From the NCBI GenBank assembly GCA_017475895.1, contig JAFVEQ010000001.1, positions 1 through 64,000 on the forward strand: a DNA stretch of 64,000 nt, in the 5' to 3' direction. Both the position numbers and the translations under genes were made by a program. A model generated the notes under the pieces. That model ran no database searches, was not told the origin of the DNA, and saw only the letters and a program-made list of their open reading frames with translations. Below, piece after piece: positions 37,866 to 48,122 of this stretch. The number at the start of each line of letters is the position of its first letter. Positions within the stretch are counted from its first letter, which is position 1. The stretch is from Rickettsiales bacterium. GTDB lineage: Bacteria > Pseudomonadota > Alphaproteobacteria > Rickettsiales > UBA1997.

Positions 37866-40800
37866 TTATTTCTTTATAAGTTCAAGATTCAAACCCAAAG
37901 ACCTAACCTCTTTAACCATAACATTAAAGGATTCTGGTGTTCCGCAAGTGAAACTCTGTGATCCCTGAACTATTGAATCGTAAATCTTCAATCTTCCAAC
38001 TATATCATCGGACTTAACGGTCAACATTTCCTGTAGTGTATAGGCAGCACCATATGCCTGCAGAGCCCAACATTCCATTTCACCGAACTTTTGTCCACCA
38101 AAGTGTGACTTACCACCCAATGGTTGTTGAGTTATTAAGCTGTATGGACCAGTTGATCTAGCGTGTATCTTGTTGTCAACCAAGTGATGTAGTTTTAACA
38201 TGTACATATAACCAATGGTGACAGGTCTATCAAAATATTCACCCGTTCTACCATCAATTAACTTAACCTGACCACTCTTATCTATTCCAGCTTCCACCAT
38301 CAATTCCTCTATGTCTTCTACGGATATGTTTTCGAATGAACCGGTCTCAAATGGAACATTTCTTCTTAACTTTTCAGCAAATTCTATCAGATCATCATCA
38401 CTTAAGGAATTGATAAAATCAACTTCTTTTTGAACTTTATATATTCTCAATAATTTTTCCCTGGTGTTCTTTGCCCTATCTTTACTAAACACGTCCAACA
38501 TGTCGGAAATCTGCTTTCCAAGTTTAGCGGAAGCCAGACCCAAATGAACTTCCAGAATTTGTCCCACGTTCATACGAGAAGGAATACCCAACGGACTTAA
38601 AACTATATCTATTGGAGTTCCATCATCCATATATGGCATATCTTCAACTGGTAATACTCTTGATATAACACCCTTATTACCATATCGACCAGCCATCTTA
38701 TCACCAGCCTGTAGTCTTTCCTTTGTTGCTACTATAACCTTAACTTTTTTCAAAGTTCCCTGCGGTAGTTCATCACACTCTTTTATTTTAATAGCATCAT
38801 TGTTGAATTTTTTCTCCGTTTTTGATAAAGCATCCTTGAATTCTTTAAATAACTTTTCAAGTTTAACCATTATATCTTTATCACCAACAGAAATTTTTTG
38901 AATACTGGTGTTAGACATGTTATCCAAAAGGTCGTCAGTTATGACGGTTCCCTTCTTGATTTTGTCGATATTTTTATCCAGCTGTTGATTCAAAACAAAC
39001 GGTTTTATCTTTTCCACTAAAGACTTTTTCAGTAGTAATATCTCTTTGTCCTTAGTTTTAGCTAAGGCATCAATTTTCAAATTATCGATAAACTTTGCTC
39101 TTTCGTCTTTATCTAGACCATTTCTTGTGTAAACCTTTACATCAATAACCGTTCCGGATACAACACTTGGTGGAACATACAATGAAGAATCTCTAACATC
39201 CATTGCTTTTTCACCAAATATAACCTTTAGAAGTTTCTCCTCAGGTGTCTGTGGAGCTTCATTTTTAGGTGTAATCTTTCCAACCAATATATCTCCAGGT
39301 TTTATGTGAGCACCAACGTATATTATACCAGTTTCATCCAGTTTTTTCAATGCTTCTTCACTAACATTTGGAATATCTCTGGTAATTTCTTCAGCACCCA
39401 ACCTAGTATCCTTAGCTTCCACCTCAAATTCTTCAAGATGTATTGATGTAAATTCATTTTCCTTCACCAATCTTTCAGAAATCAAAATAGAGTCCTCATA
39501 GTTATAACCATCCCAAGTGGAAAATGCCACAAGAGCATTTTTACCCAGAGCCAATTCACCATTTTCAATACTTTGTGAGTCAGCTATTACTTCATTCTTT
39601 TTAACTTTCTGGTTTATTTTAACTATCGGATACTGATTTAGAACAGTGTCATTATTGGTTCTTAAATACTTATTTAGCTCGTAGGTGTGTATTTTTGATA
39701 GACTATCACCCCTTAATTCCTCAATAACTATTTTCTGAGCATCAACATATTTAACGATACCATCAACTTCAGAAACCACAACTCCACAGTTAGCAAATTT
39801 ACTAATAACTCTTTCGAGTCCAGTACCAACATATGGAGCTTCTGATTTCAGTAAAGGAACCGCCTGCTTCAACATGTTCGCACCCATCGAAACCCTTCGG
39901 GATTCGTTATGTTCCAAAAACGGCACTAAACCAGCACCTATCGATATTATCTGCCTTGGAGAAATATCTATGTAGTCGATTTGGTCTGGGCTAACACTTA
40001 TTATTTCACTATCCTTTCTACAAATAACACTTTCGTTTGTTATTTTATTGTTTTTATCGAGATTAACATTATATGGACTAAATATCTTTCCAGTTTCCTC
40101 TATTGCCGACAAATAAACAACTTCATCAGTTAAAACACCATTTTCAACTTTTCTGTATGGTGTCTCTATAAACCCATATTTGTTTGTTTTGGCAAAAATA
40201 GATAAACTGTTGATAAGTCCTATATTAGCACCTTCCGGAGATTCCAGAGGACATATCTTACCATAGTGTGTATAGTGAATATCACGTACATCAAAACCAG
40301 CTCTTTCTCTTGTTAATCCACCAGGTCCTAATGCTGTAATTCTTCTCTTATGTCCCAATTCAGACAGTGGATTAGTTTGATCCATAAACTGAGATAATTG
40401 TGATGTATTGAAGAAATCAATTATTGTACTGGTTAATGGTTTTGTATTTATTAGATTTTGTGGAACTATCGTTTCAAAATCCAGTGAATTCATTTTTTCA
40501 ATTATGGATCTTTCAACCTTTGCCATACCAGATCTGAATTGAACTTCCATCAATTCACCCGTGCTTCGCAGTCTTCTATTTGCCAAATTATCTATATCGT
40601 CCGTTTTCTCATCGTTGTGTTTTAGTTTACTCAAAATTTTGATGGTTGCCAATATATCTTCCTTTGTCAGATGTAATGTATTCATATCAACATCTATACC
40701 AAGCCTGTAGTTTATTTTCATTCTACCGACATCTGACAAATTATACCTGTTACTGAAAAACAGAGAATTAACGAATTTTTCAGCACTTTCTGCACTTGCT

Positions 40801-41951
40801 GGTTCTTCCGCCAATCGTACAACTTTATAAATATCAACAAAAACCGATTCTGTGGTTTTGTCTTTTTCCATAAGTAAACTGTTATAAATGTAGTAACCTA
40901 AATCAGAACCACTTGGATTTACAACGTTTATTTCTTTAATTTTTAATTTTCTGATTGCCTCGAGTTTATCAGCATTCAATAATGTACCGGATTGAAAAAG
41001 AACTTCACCGCTTTCCTGATCAATCAAATCATCAAGTAAGACAAACGATAGATCCTTGATACCACTCAATAGATACCTGCTGAAACCCTTTTCCTTCAGT
41101 TGATTAACTAACCTTTTTGTTATTTTTTTACCATTTGGAACAACAACCTCTTTCGTATTGGCATCAATTATATCATATTCAAAAGTTTTATTTATCGAAT
41201 TTTCGTAGTCAAAATCCACGCTCCAATCCTTACCATCAAATTTCAAACTATGTTCTTTGTAATAGTACAACAGAACATCTCTTATGGACATACCCAATAT
41301 TTTGAATAGATAACTTATTGACATTTTTCTTTTCTTATCTATTCTGAAGTACAGCAAATCTCTGCTATCAAACTCAAAATCAATCCATGAACCCGTTATA
41401 GGAATTATTCTCGCTGTGTAGTTCTTACCGGAATATATTTTAGACTCTTCACTGTCGAAAAACACTCCGGGCGCTCTTCTCATCTGGGATACAACAACTC
41501 GCTCAATACCATTTATAACAAAACTACCCGTCTGTGTCATAAGTGGCATATCACATAAAAAAACTTCCTGTTCTTTTATCGCTTTAATTTCTTTTTTTGT
41601 TTCATCATCGCCGACTTTTTCTAACACTAAAAGCCTCAATGTGGCAAACAAAGGTATTGAATATGTTCTACCGGACTCTATACACTCTTTAACGGAATAT
41701 TTTATATTTCCTACTCTGTAATTTACGAATTCTAAAACAACATTTTTGTTGTTATCTGTAATCGGGAAGAAAGATTCCAATACTTCCTGAACCTTTGATG
41801 CTTTCCTTTTTTCTTCATCGTCATTATCTAGACAAATAAAGGAATCAAATGAATCTTTCTGTAAAAATACCAAATCAGGGATGAATTCATCGTCAACCCT
41901 GTTCGAAAAACTTCTTCTTAAAATACAATTAGAATGGTTAAAAGTTTTCAC
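37866..41951 (-). CDS. rpoB: RNA polymerase beta subunit
   Basis: A 1361-residue subunit. The rifampicin region is readable: LSQFMDQTNPLSELGHKRRITALGPGGL, with residues of the sensitive type (Gln, Asp, His, Arg, Ser at usual places). The C-terminal switch region KSHFGGQKFGEMECWALQAYGA is intact. It lies 63 bp before rpoC and about 80 bp after rplL, with an attenuator-like hairpin in the latter gap. Confidence 0.98.
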   Translation of the reverse strand: MKTFNHSNCILRRSFSNRVDDEFIPDLVFLQKDSFDSFICLDNDDEEKRKASKVQEVLESFFPITDNNKNVVLEFVNYRVGNIKYSVKECIESGRTYSIPLFATLRLLVLEKVGDDETKKEIKAIKEQEVFLCDMPLMTQTGSFVINGIERVVVSQMRRAPGVFFDSEESKIYSGKNYTARIIPITGSWIDFEFDSRDLLYFRIDKKRKMSISYLFKILGMSIRDVLLYYYKEHSLKFDGKDWSVDFDYENSINKTFEYDIIDANTKEVVVPNGKKITKRLVNQLKEKGFSRYLLSGIKDLSFVLLDDLIDQESGEVLFQSGTLLNADKLEAIRKLKIKEINVVNPSGSDLGYYIYNSLLMEKDKTTESVFVDIYKVVRLAEEPASAESAEKFVNSLFFSNRYNLSDVGRMKINYRLGIDVDMNTLHLTKEDILATIKILSKLKHNDEKTDDIDNLANRRLRSTGELMEVQFRSGMAKVERSIIEKMNSLDFETIVPQNLINTKPLTSTIIDFFNTSQLSQFMDQTNPLSELGHKRRITALGPGGLTRERAGFDVRDIHYTHYGKICPLESPEGANIGLINSLSIFAKTNKYGFIETPYRKVENGVLTDEVVYLSAIEETGKIFSPYNVNLDKNNKITNESVICRKDSEIISVSPDQIDYIDISPRQIISIGAGLVPFLEHNESRRVSMGANMLKQAVPLLKSEAPYVGTGLERVISKFANCGVVVSEVDGIVKYVDAQKIVIEELRGDSLSKIHTYELNKYLRTNNDTVLNQYPIVKINQKVKKNEVIADSQSIENGELALGKNALVAFSTWDGYNYEDSILISERLVKENEFTSIHLEEFEVEAKDTRLGAEEITRDIPNVSEEALKKLDETGIIYVGAHIKPGDILVGKITPKNEAPQTPEEKLLKVIFGEKAMDVRDSSLYVPPSVVSGTVIDVKVYTRNGLDKDERAKFIDNLKIDALAKTKDKEILLLKKSLVEKIKPFVLNQQLDKNIDKIKKGTVITDDLLDNMSNTSIQKISVGDKDIMVKLEKLFKEFKDALSKTEKKFNNDAIKIKECDELPQGTLKKVKVIVATKERLQAGDKMAGRYGNKGVISRVLPVEDMPYMDDGTPIDIVLSPLGIPSRMNVGQILEVHLGLASAKLGKQISDMLDVFSKDRAKNTREKLLRIYKVQKEVDFINSLSDDDLIEFAEKLRRNVPFETGSFENISVEDIEELMVEAGIDKSGQVKLIDGRTGEYFDRPVTIGYMYMLKLHHLVDNKIHARSTGPYSLITQQPLGGKSHFGGQKFGEMECWALQAYGAAYTLQEMLTVKSDDIVGRLKIYDSIVQGSQSFTCGTPESFNVMVKEVRSLGLNLELIKK

Positions 41952-41992
41952 TTAATTATCCTTTTGGTTATTAAAAATTTATAAAAATTAAA

Positions 41993-42021
41993 GAGTCTAT
42001 CCACTAACTAAAGATAGACTC
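41993..42021 (-). terminator. Attenuator-like hairpin between rplL and rpoB
   Basis: GAGTCTATC (41993-42001) and GATAGACTC (42013-42021) form a perfect 9-bp stem. On the minus strand it is followed by TTTAATTTTTATAAATTTTT, so it could terminate part of the transcripts, matching the known rplL-rpoB attenuator position in enterobacteria. Confidence 0.65.
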
Positions 42022-42030
42022 ATATAAAAC

Positions 42031-42399
42031 CTAGGATAACTTAACTTTTGCTCCGGCAGCTTCTAATTTAGCTTTTATTGCTTCAGCGTCTTCCTTTTTA
42101 ACGTCTTCTTTAACTACTTTAGGAGCGCCATCAACTAGGTCTTTTGCTTCCTTCAAGCCTAGACCAGTAATTGCTCTAACTTCTTTAATAACATTTATTT
42201 TATTATCACCAGCAGCTTCTAGTGTAACTGTGAATGATGTTTGTTCTTCAGCAGGAGCAGCACCAGCGGCAGGAGCAGCAGCAACAGCCACAGCGGCTGT
42301 AACACCCCATTTTTCTTCCAACATCTTTGCTAATTCAGCAACTTCTAATGCACTTAATGTTGACAATTCTTCAACTATTTTTTCTAATTTTTCAGTCAT
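42031..42399 (-). CDS. rplL: 50S ribosomal protein L7/L12
   Basis: A 122-residue stalk protein. It has an N-terminal dimerisation helix, an Ala-rich hinge ([16 protein letters not shown]) and a C-terminal factor-binding domain with [23 protein letters not shown]. It binds translation GTPases on the ribosome. It follows rplJ by 33 bp. Confidence 0.97.
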   Translation of the reverse strand: MTEKLEKIVEELSTLSALEVAELAKMLEEKWGVTAAVAVAAAPAAGAAPAEEQTSFTVTLEAAGDNKINVIKEVRAITGLGLKEAKDLVDGAPKVVKEDVKKEDAEAIKAKLEAAGAKVKLS

Positions 42400-42432
42400 C
42401 TTAAACCTTTTTTAAATTATTAATAATAAACA

Positions 42433-42915
42433 CTAGGCTTCTAGTTTTTCTTTGTATGCTGCTAACACTCTAGCCAATTGTGAACCAGGTGCTCTCAACA
42501 CTCCAATAAATCTTGCTCTTACATCATCTAACGAACCGAGAGATGCTAATTCTTTAATTTTTCCATTATCAATTGCCTTTCCATCCAATGAAGCAATTTT
42601 TATATTAACCTTGTCGTTATCTTTAGTAAAATTAAACATAACATTCGACAAAGCAATTGGATCTTCCGAATAGGAAACCGCTATTTGATCATGGAAATAC
42701 TCATCTAAAAATTCAAATTCAGTGCCTTTTATTGCCTTTCTAAATAAAGTATTTTTAAGCACTTTCATATTTGCCTTTTTATCCTTGAGTTCGCTTCTCA
42801 ATCTAACAACACCACCTGCATCAAGACCTTTGTAGTCAAACAATATAAACATTTGGTTATTAGATAGAATATTCTTTGCCAATTCTACGGAGTTTTGTTT
42901 TTGAACTTTATTCAT
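42433..42915 (-). CDS. rplJ: 50S ribosomal protein L10
   Basis: A 160-residue protein that anchors L7/L12 dimers to 23S rRNA through its C-terminal helix. The N-terminal RNA-binding domain has FILFDYKGLDAGGVVRLRSELK and KVLKNTLFRKAI. It lies 3 bp after rplA on the minus strand. Confidence 0.95.
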   Translation of the reverse strand: MNKVQKQNSVELAKNILSNNQMFILFDYKGLDAGGVVRLRSELKDKKANMKVLKNTLFRKAIKGTEFEFLDEYFHDQIAVSYSEDPIALSNVMFNFTKDNDKVNIKIASLDGKAIDNGKIKELASLGSLDDVRARFIGVLRAPGSQLARVLAAYKEKLEA

Positions 42916-42918
42916 AGT

Positions 42919-43596
42919 CTATTCTCCAATATTAGTTTTTTCCACATCAATAGCCACAGATGGTCCCATAGTTGTTGACAGGTAAGCACTTTTAATGTAT
43001 TTACCTTTAATAACTTCTGGTTTTGCTTCCTTTATGGCACCTATTACGGCCTTTATGTTTGACATCAGATCACTGTTGCTAAAGTCAATTTTACCAACCA
43101 TAGTGTGGATTATACCAAACTTGTCGTTTTTAAAATTAACTTTACCTTTGATGGCAACTTTAATTGCCTCCAAAACATCATCCGTAACATTACCATTCTT
43201 TGGATTAGGCATTAAACCTCTTGGTCCCAATTTCTTTGCTATTTTACTTAAACGTTTCATTGCATCTGGTGTAGCTATACAATAATCAAAATCCATAAAG
43301 CCACCTTCAATCTCCGCCATAAGTTCATCCATACCAGCTTTAATAGCACCAGCTTTAACGGCATCCTTTTGTAAAGATTCGTTATCAGTAAATACTATTA
43401 TTCTTATAGATTTACCAGTTCCAGCAGGTAAAGCAACAGCTCCTCTTATGTTTTGATTTGATTGTTTAGCATCAATATTTAAATTAAATATCAAGTCAAC
43501 AGTTTCAACAAACTTTCTAGGCTTATCTTTAGAATTCTGTTTAATCATATCTATAGCAGTAGCTACATCAACTATCTCATTTTTAACTACTTCCAT
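42919..43596 (-). CDS. rplA: 50S ribosomal protein L1
   Basis: A 225-residue two-domain protein of the E-site stalk. The signature region includes IATPDAMKRLSKIAKKLGPRGLMPNPK, and the C-terminus has KSAYLSTTMGPSVAID. It follows rplK by 1 bp; L1 also represses the rplK-rplA mRNA in well-studied bacteria. Confidence 0.97.
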   Translation of the reverse strand: MEVVKNEIVDVATAIDMIKQNSKDKPRKFVETVDLIFNLNIDAKQSNQNIRGAVALPAGTGKSIRIIVFTDNESLQKDAVKAGAIKAGMDELMAEIEGGFMDFDYCIATPDAMKRLSKIAKKLGPRGLMPNPKNGNVTDDVLEAIKVAIKGKVNFKNDKFGIIHTMVGKIDFSNSDLMSNIKAVIGAIKEAKPEVIKGKYIKSAYLSTTMGPSVAIDVEKTNIGE

Positions 43597-43597
43597 A

Positions 43598-44035
43598 CTA
43601 CTCCTCTTTAACTTGTAGACCCATTGATAAAGCAGAACCTTTTACCATTTCCATGCAAGCCTTCAAATCCTTTGTATTCATATCAGGCATTTTTGACTTA
43701 GCAATTTCTTCAATTTGCTTCATTGTTATTGTACCTGCTACGTCCTTACCAGTATTGGAAGAGCCTTTCGCTAAACCTATCGCTTTTTTTATCAAATAGG
43801 TCATTGGCGGTTCTTTGGTGATAAAAGTAAAACTCTTATCCTTATAAACACTAATTACTACTGGAATTGGTGTTCCTGCTTCGTAATTAAATTTTAAAGC
43901 ATTAAATTGTTTACAAAAATCCATTATATTAACACCTCTTTGTCCCAATGCTGGTCCAATAGGTGGTGCTGGGTTAGCCTTTGCAACCGGAACCTGTAAA
44001 CTAATTTTTGCTACAATTTCCTTTTTAGGAGCCAT
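43598..44035 (-). CDS. rplK: 50S ribosomal protein L11
   Basis: A 145-residue protein of the GTPase-associated centre. The Pro-rich hinge NPAPPIGPALGQRGVNIMDFC is typical, and the C-terminal RNA-binding domain ends with MEMVKGSALSMGL. Confidence 0.97.
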   Translation of the reverse strand: MAPKKEIVAKISLQVPVAKANPAPPIGPALGQRGVNIMDFCKQFNALKFNYEAGTPIPVVISVYKDKSFTFITKEPPMTYLIKKAIGLAKGSSNTGKDVAGTITMKQIEEIAKSKMPDMNTKDLKACMEMVKGSALSMGLQVKEE

Positions 44036-44071
44036 ATCTGTTACACTCTAAAAAATTAATAAAATAAAAAA

Positions 44072-44590
44072 TTAAATTTTTTCCACTTTTGAAGGACTCA
44101 ATTCAATTATAGTATTTCTACCAAATATTGATATTGATATCTTCAAAATATTCTTAACATCATCTTTTCCTTCAACAACACCGGTGAAAGATTCAAAATG
44201 TCCATCATTTATCCTAACGTTATCCCCAACTTCAAATTTGTCATCTTCAGGAGCAAGATTCTTCTCTGCCTCTTGTTTTAATATATTGATTTTATCCTCT
44301 GGGACAACTTCCGGTTTCAGTGGGTCACCACCCAAAAACCCCATTACTCTTGGCATAGATCTAATATCATCTATTGTAGCTCTATTTGCCACCATGTTTA
44401 CAAATATATAATTAGGAAAAATTTTTTGTGTAGCTTCAACTTTTTTCCCTTTCAACACTTTGAAAACTTTTTTAGTTGGAACAAATGCCTCTTTTATGTA
44501 TTCATTAGTTTCTGCCATTTTATTTATATCACCACTAACCTTCGTTTCGCTTCCGGAATAAGTAGCTAAAGTATACCATTTAAAGTCCAT
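44072..44590 (-). CDS. nusG: Transcription termination/antitermination factor NusG
   Basis: A 172-residue factor with an N-terminal NGN domain (WYTLATYSGSE, PNYIFVNM, MGFLGG) and a C-terminal KOW domain (VGDNVRINDGHFESFTGVVEG). It links RNA polymerase to Rho or the ribosome. It overlaps the secE end by 11 bp. Confidence 0.96.
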   Translation of the reverse strand: MDFKWYTLATYSGSETKVSGDINKMAETNEYIKEAFVPTKKVFKVLKGKKVEATQKIFPNYIFVNMVANRATIDDIRSMPRVMGFLGGDPLKPEVVPEDKINILKQEAEKNLAPEDDKFEVGDNVRINDGHFESFTGVVEGKDDVKNILKISISIFGRNTIIELSPSKVEKI

Positions 44591-44774
44591 TGTAAATACC
44601 TAATAAAATCTTTGTTAATTTAGCAATAAAAAAATCAGTAAAACTTATAAAAATAACAAAAACCAAAACTAAAATCAATACGACTAAAGAAGTCAGTTTA
44701 ACGTCATCTTTTGTCGGAAATGTTACATTTCCTACTTCTTTTGCCACATTTTTAAAATAATTCAGTAACTGCAT
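44580..44774 (-). CDS. secE: Preprotein translocase subunit SecE
   Basis: A 64-residue short SecE with a single membrane helix at about 30-50 after the conserved amphipathic EVGNVTFPTKDDV segment. It clamps SecY in the translocon. Order tRNA-Trp, secE, nusG is the usual one. Confidence 0.92.
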   Translation of the reverse strand: MQLLNYFKNVAKEVGNVTFPTKDDVKLTSLVVLILVLVFVIFISFTDFFIAKLTKILLGIYNGL

Positions 44775-44789
44775 AAACTATCTTTATTT

Positions 44790-44865
44790 TGGCAGGGGCA
44801 GAAGGATTCGAACCCTCGACCGACGGTTTTGGAGACCGCTACTCTACCAGCTGAGCTATACCCCT
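44790..44865 (-). tRNA. tRNA-Trp (anticodon CCA)
   Basis: A minus-strand cloverleaf with acceptor AGGGGTA/TGCCCCT, D-loop AGCTCAGCTGG, anticodon loop with CCA, T-arm GGTTCGAATCC, discriminator G and encoded CCA. It lies between tuf and secE as in many proteobacteria. Confidence 0.95.
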
Positions 44866-45011
44866 AGTTAATTACCTCTAAAATTATATTTATTGTAAAT
44901 TACTAATTTTAGAAAGACTGGAAATAGTTAAAATTAATAACACCACAAATCTTAACTACTTCAGTCCAATAAACAATAAAAAACAACAAAAAATTATAGA
45001 GGTAAATATTA

Positions 45012-46205
45012 CTATTCTATAACTTCACTTACAACACCAGCACCAACTGTGTGTCCACCTTCTCTGATAGCAAATCTTTGTCCCTTTTCCATAGCAATAG
45101 GAGCTATCAAAGAAATTTCTAGTTTAACGTTATCACCAGGCATTACCATTTCTACACCTTCTGGCAATACAACTGAACCGGTAACGTCTGTTGTTCTAAA
45201 GTAGAATTGTGGTCTGTAGTTCTTAAAGAATGGTGTGTGTCTACCACCTTCTTCCTTAGTTAGTACATAAACTTCTGCTTTGAACTTTGTGTGTGGGTGA
45301 ATGCTTCCTGGTTTACAAAGAACTTGTCCTCTTTCAACTTCTTCTCTCTTTGTACCTCTTAATAGGATACCAACGTTATCACCTGCTTGTCCCTGATCCA
45401 AAAGTTTTCTAAACATTTCAACACCGGTACAGGTTGTCTTTTGTGTATCTCTTAAACCAACGATTTCAACTTCATCACCAACTTTAATAACACCTCTTTC
45501 AACTCTTCCGGTTACAACTGTTCCTCTTCCGGATATTGAGAATACATCTTCAATAGGCATTAGGAATTCACCATCTAATGGTCTCTTTGGTTCAGGAATG
45601 TATTCATCAACAGCATCCATCAACTTTAGAATAGCTTGTTCACCGATTTCACTTGTGTCTCCCTCAAGAGCTTTCAGAGCTGATCCTTTTATCACTGGTG
45701 TATCATCTCCAGGGAATCCGTAGGAAGTTAACAATTCTCTTACTTCCATCTCAACTAGATCTAACAATTCTGGATCGTCAACCATATCAACTTTGTTCAA
45801 AAATACCACTATGTAAGGAACACCAACCTGTTTTGCCAATAGAATGTGTTCTCTTGTCTGTGGCATAGGACCATCAGCAGCAGATACTACCAATATAGCA
45901 CCATCCATTTGAGCGGCACCAGTAATCATGTTCTTTACGTAGTCTGCGTGTCCTGGACAGTCAACGTGAGCGTAGTGTCTCTTAGCTGTTTCGTATTCAA
46001 CGTGAGCCGTGTTAATTGTAATACCTCTCTCTTTTTCCTCTGGAGCAGCATCAATTTCATCATAGCCCTTAACTACTATATTTTTATTTTGCTTTCCTAA
46101 AACTGTTGTTATAGCAGCAGTTAGAGTTGTTTTACCGTGGTCAACGTGGCCGATTGTACCAATGTTTACATGTGGCTTGGTTCTCTGAAAAGTTTCTTTA
46201 CACAT
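45012..46205 (-). CDS. tuf: Elongation factor Tu
   Basis: A 397-residue GTPase bringing aminoacyl-tRNA to the ribosome. P-loop GHVDHGKTT is at about 19-27, DCPGHADY at 81-88, NKVDM at about 136-140, and GSALKAL near 174. It is preceded by tRNA-Gly and followed by tRNA-Trp. No fusA, rpsL or rpsG adjoins it. Confidence 0.98.
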   Translation of the reverse strand: MCKETFQRTKPHVNIGTIGHVDHGKTTLTAAITTVLGKQNKNIVVKGYDEIDAAPEEKERGITINTAHVEYETAKRHYAHVDCPGHADYVKNMITGAAQMDGAILVVSAADGPMPQTREHILLAKQVGVPYIVVFLNKVDMVDDPELLDLVEMEVRELLTSYGFPGDDTPVIKGSALKALEGDTSEIGEQAILKLMDAVDEYIPEPKRPLDGEFLMPIEDVFSISGRGTVVTGRVERGVIKVGDEVEIVGLRDTQKTTCTGVEMFRKLLDQGQAGDNVGILLRGTKREEVERGQVLCKPGSIHPHTKFKAEVYVLTKEEGGRHTPFFKNYRPQFYFRTTDVTGSVVLPEGVEMVMPGDNVKLEISLIAPIAMEKGQRFAIREGGHTVGAGVVSEVIE

Positions 46206-46231
46206 AATTTCATAACTTCTTTAGTTAATAA

Positions 46232-46305
46232 TGGTGCGGGTGATGGGAATCGGACCCACGTAGCTAGCTTGGAAGGCTAGTGCTCTACCACTGAGCTACA
46301 CCCGC
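46232..46305 (-). tRNA. tRNA-Gly (anticodon UCC)
   Basis: A minus-strand cloverleaf with acceptor GCGGGTG/CACCCGC, D-loop AGCTCAGTGG, anticodon TCC, T-arm GGTCCGATTCC, discriminator A and encoded CCA. It is 26 bp upstream of tuf and probably co-transcribed. Confidence 0.95.
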
Positions 46306-46325
46306 TATACCGAGTATATCTTCTC

Positions 46326-46343
46326 CTACTTCGGGCGAAGTAG
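46326..46343 (-). other. Leader hairpin upstream of tRNA-Gly and tuf
   Basis: CTACTTCG and CGAAGTAG are perfect inverted arms around GG. It may be a processing signal in the tRNA-tuf precursor or a remnant terminator; nothing else is recognised in 46344-46531. Confidence 0.35.
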
Positions 46344-46531
46344 TTCGAATAAATACAATTGCTTCACATAGTAATATTTAAAAATTAAATTACAAGAGAA
46401 AAGTTTCAATATTATTAAAAAAACATCAAAAAAAAATTTGAAAAATATCATAAAATCAACAAAATATTATGAAAATTTAACAAAAAAAATAACAACATTT
46501 AGTAGGATTTGGTTTAATATATAAAATTTCC

Positions 46532-46559
46532 TTGAAAATTTTTTATTCATCAGTAAAAT
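46532..46559 (+). promoter_or_regulatory. Predicted promoter of lpxD-fabZ-lpxC
   Basis: TTGAAA (46532-46537), a 16-bp spacer and TAAAAT (46554-46559), 29 bp before the lpxD ATG. Confidence 0.5.
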
Positions 46560-46588
46560 CTAGCAAGATCATATAATATATAATTTGC

Positions 46589-47662
46589 ATGAAACAAGTT
46601 TTACAAACCGCCAACAGTATACACAGTGTTGGAACGTTTAATGATTTCTTTACTAAGCAAAAAGAATACATAACCATTGCTGAATTAAGTAAAAATATTA
46701 CCATATCGAACATCGATGAACTTGACCAAAATTCGAAAATATTCACTGTAAGTACACTAAAAAAAGCAGATGATAAGTCTGTATCATTCCTTTCAAATGC
46801 TAAATATGTAAAAGATCTGAAGGAAACGAAAGCGGGTTTTTGTTTAATTGACAGAAATCACAAAGACATTGTACCAAAAAACACAACTCCAATAGTTGTT
46901 GATAATCCACATTTTGCCTACACGGTCATTTTAAACATTTTGTACTTCGTTCCAATTTTCGAAGTTAATGCTGGAATATCAGACAGAGCAAATGTCGACA
47001 GCAGTGCTAAAATAGGCAAAAATACAGAAATACAGGCCGGAGCATTTATAGATAAAAATGTTGTAATTGGAAATAATTGTAAAATATGTGCCAATGTCGT
47101 AATAAATCACGGTTGTATAATTGGCGACAATACCTATATAGGTGCAAATGCTACGATTTCCTACAGTAAAATAGGACATGACACTATAATCCACAACGGA
47201 GCAAACATAGGACAATGCGGTTTTGGATTTGTTCATGAAAAGGGTTTTAATTATAAAATACCACAGTTGGGAATAGTTGAAATAGGTGATTTTGTGGAAA
47301 TAGGAGCCGGCACCTGTGTTGACCGTGGAGCCTTCGACAATACAAAAATTGGCAACAACACAAAAATTGACAATTTGAATCAAATTGCACATGGTGTTGA
47401 AGTTGGTAATGGTTGCTTTTTTGCCTCTCATGTTGGAATATCCGGCAGTACAAAGATTGGTAACTTTGTTCAACTTGGTGGTCAAACTGGAATAGCTGGA
47501 CACATAAGAATCGGAGATGGAGTACAGGCAGCTGGTAAAACAGGTATTTTATCGGACGTTGAAGCAATGTCAGTTATTGGTGGCGTTCCATCAATGCCAA
47601 TAAAAGATTGGCACAGAACTACTATTAATTTAAAAAAAATGTTAAAGAAAGAAGGTAAATAA
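46589..47662 (+). CDS. lpxD: UDP-3-O-acylglucosamine N-acyltransferase
   Basis: A 357-residue left-handed beta-helix acyltransferase adding the second acyl chain in lipid A synthesis. The N-terminal uridine-binding domain covers 1-110. Hexapeptide repeats run from about 125 to 320 (IGKNTEIQAGAFID, IGNNCKICANVVI). The catalytic His is likely in QIAHGVEVG. The stop overlaps the fabZ ATG by one base. Confidence 0.95.
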   Translation: MKQVLQTANSIHSVGTFNDFFTKQKEYITIAELSKNITISNIDELDQNSKIFTVSTLKKADDKSVSFLSNAKYVKDLKETKAGFCLIDRNHKDIVPKNTTPIVVDNPHFAYTVILNILYFVPIFEVNAGISDRANVDSSAKIGKNTEIQAGAFIDKNVVIGNNCKICANVVINHGCIIGDNTYIGANATISYSKIGHDTIIHNGANIGQCGFGFVHEKGFNYKIPQLGIVEIGDFVEIGAGTCVDRGAFDNTKIGNNTKIDNLNQIAHGVEVGNGCFFASHVGISGSTKIGNFVQLGGQTGIAGHIRIGDGVQAAGKTGILSDVEAMSVIGGVPSMPIKDWHRTTINLKKMLKKEGK

Positions 47663-48117
47663 TGGAAAATAAAGATGATATTATAACAATAGAAGAAATA
47701 CAACAAATCATACCACACAGGTATCCATTTTTGTTAGTAGATAAAGTTATAAACTATAAAAAACTAGAATCCTGCACCGGTATAAAAAATGTTACTGTAA
47801 ACGAAAACTTTTTTCAGGGACATTTTCCAAATAACCCAGTTATGCCAGGTGTACTAATAGTTGAAGCTATGGCACAAACTGGAGCTGTATTAGTTGCAAA
47901 ATCACTGAACTTTGAACCAGGAACGGCTGGAGTTTTATTTACTGGAATAGAAAGCGTAAAATTTAGAAAATCCGTTTTACCAGGAGATAGATTGGAACTA
48001 AACATCAAAATTGTAAGCAACAAAATGAACATTTGGTTTTTAGAGGGAACTGGCGTTGTGGATGGCAAAAAGGTAATAGAAGCAAAATTTTCTGCTCTCC
48101 TAACAAAAAATAAATAG
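47662..48117 (+). CDS. fabZ: 3-hydroxyacyl-ACP dehydratase
   Basis: A 151-residue hot-dog-fold dehydratase of fatty acid synthesis. HRYPFLLVDKV near 17-27 and the active-site GHFPNNPVMPGVLIVEAMAQ with its His and downstream Glu are intact. It competes with LpxD/LpxA for 3-hydroxyacyl-ACP, which fits this operon. Confidence 0.95.
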   Translation: MENKDDIITIEEIQQIIPHRYPFLLVDKVINYKKLESCTGIKNVTVNENFFQGHFPNNPVMPGVLIVEAMAQTGAVLVAKSLNFEPGTAGVLFTGIESVKFRKSVLPGDRLELNIKIVSNKMNIWFLEGTGVVDGKKVIEAKFSALLTKNK

Positions 48118-48122
48118 ACAAA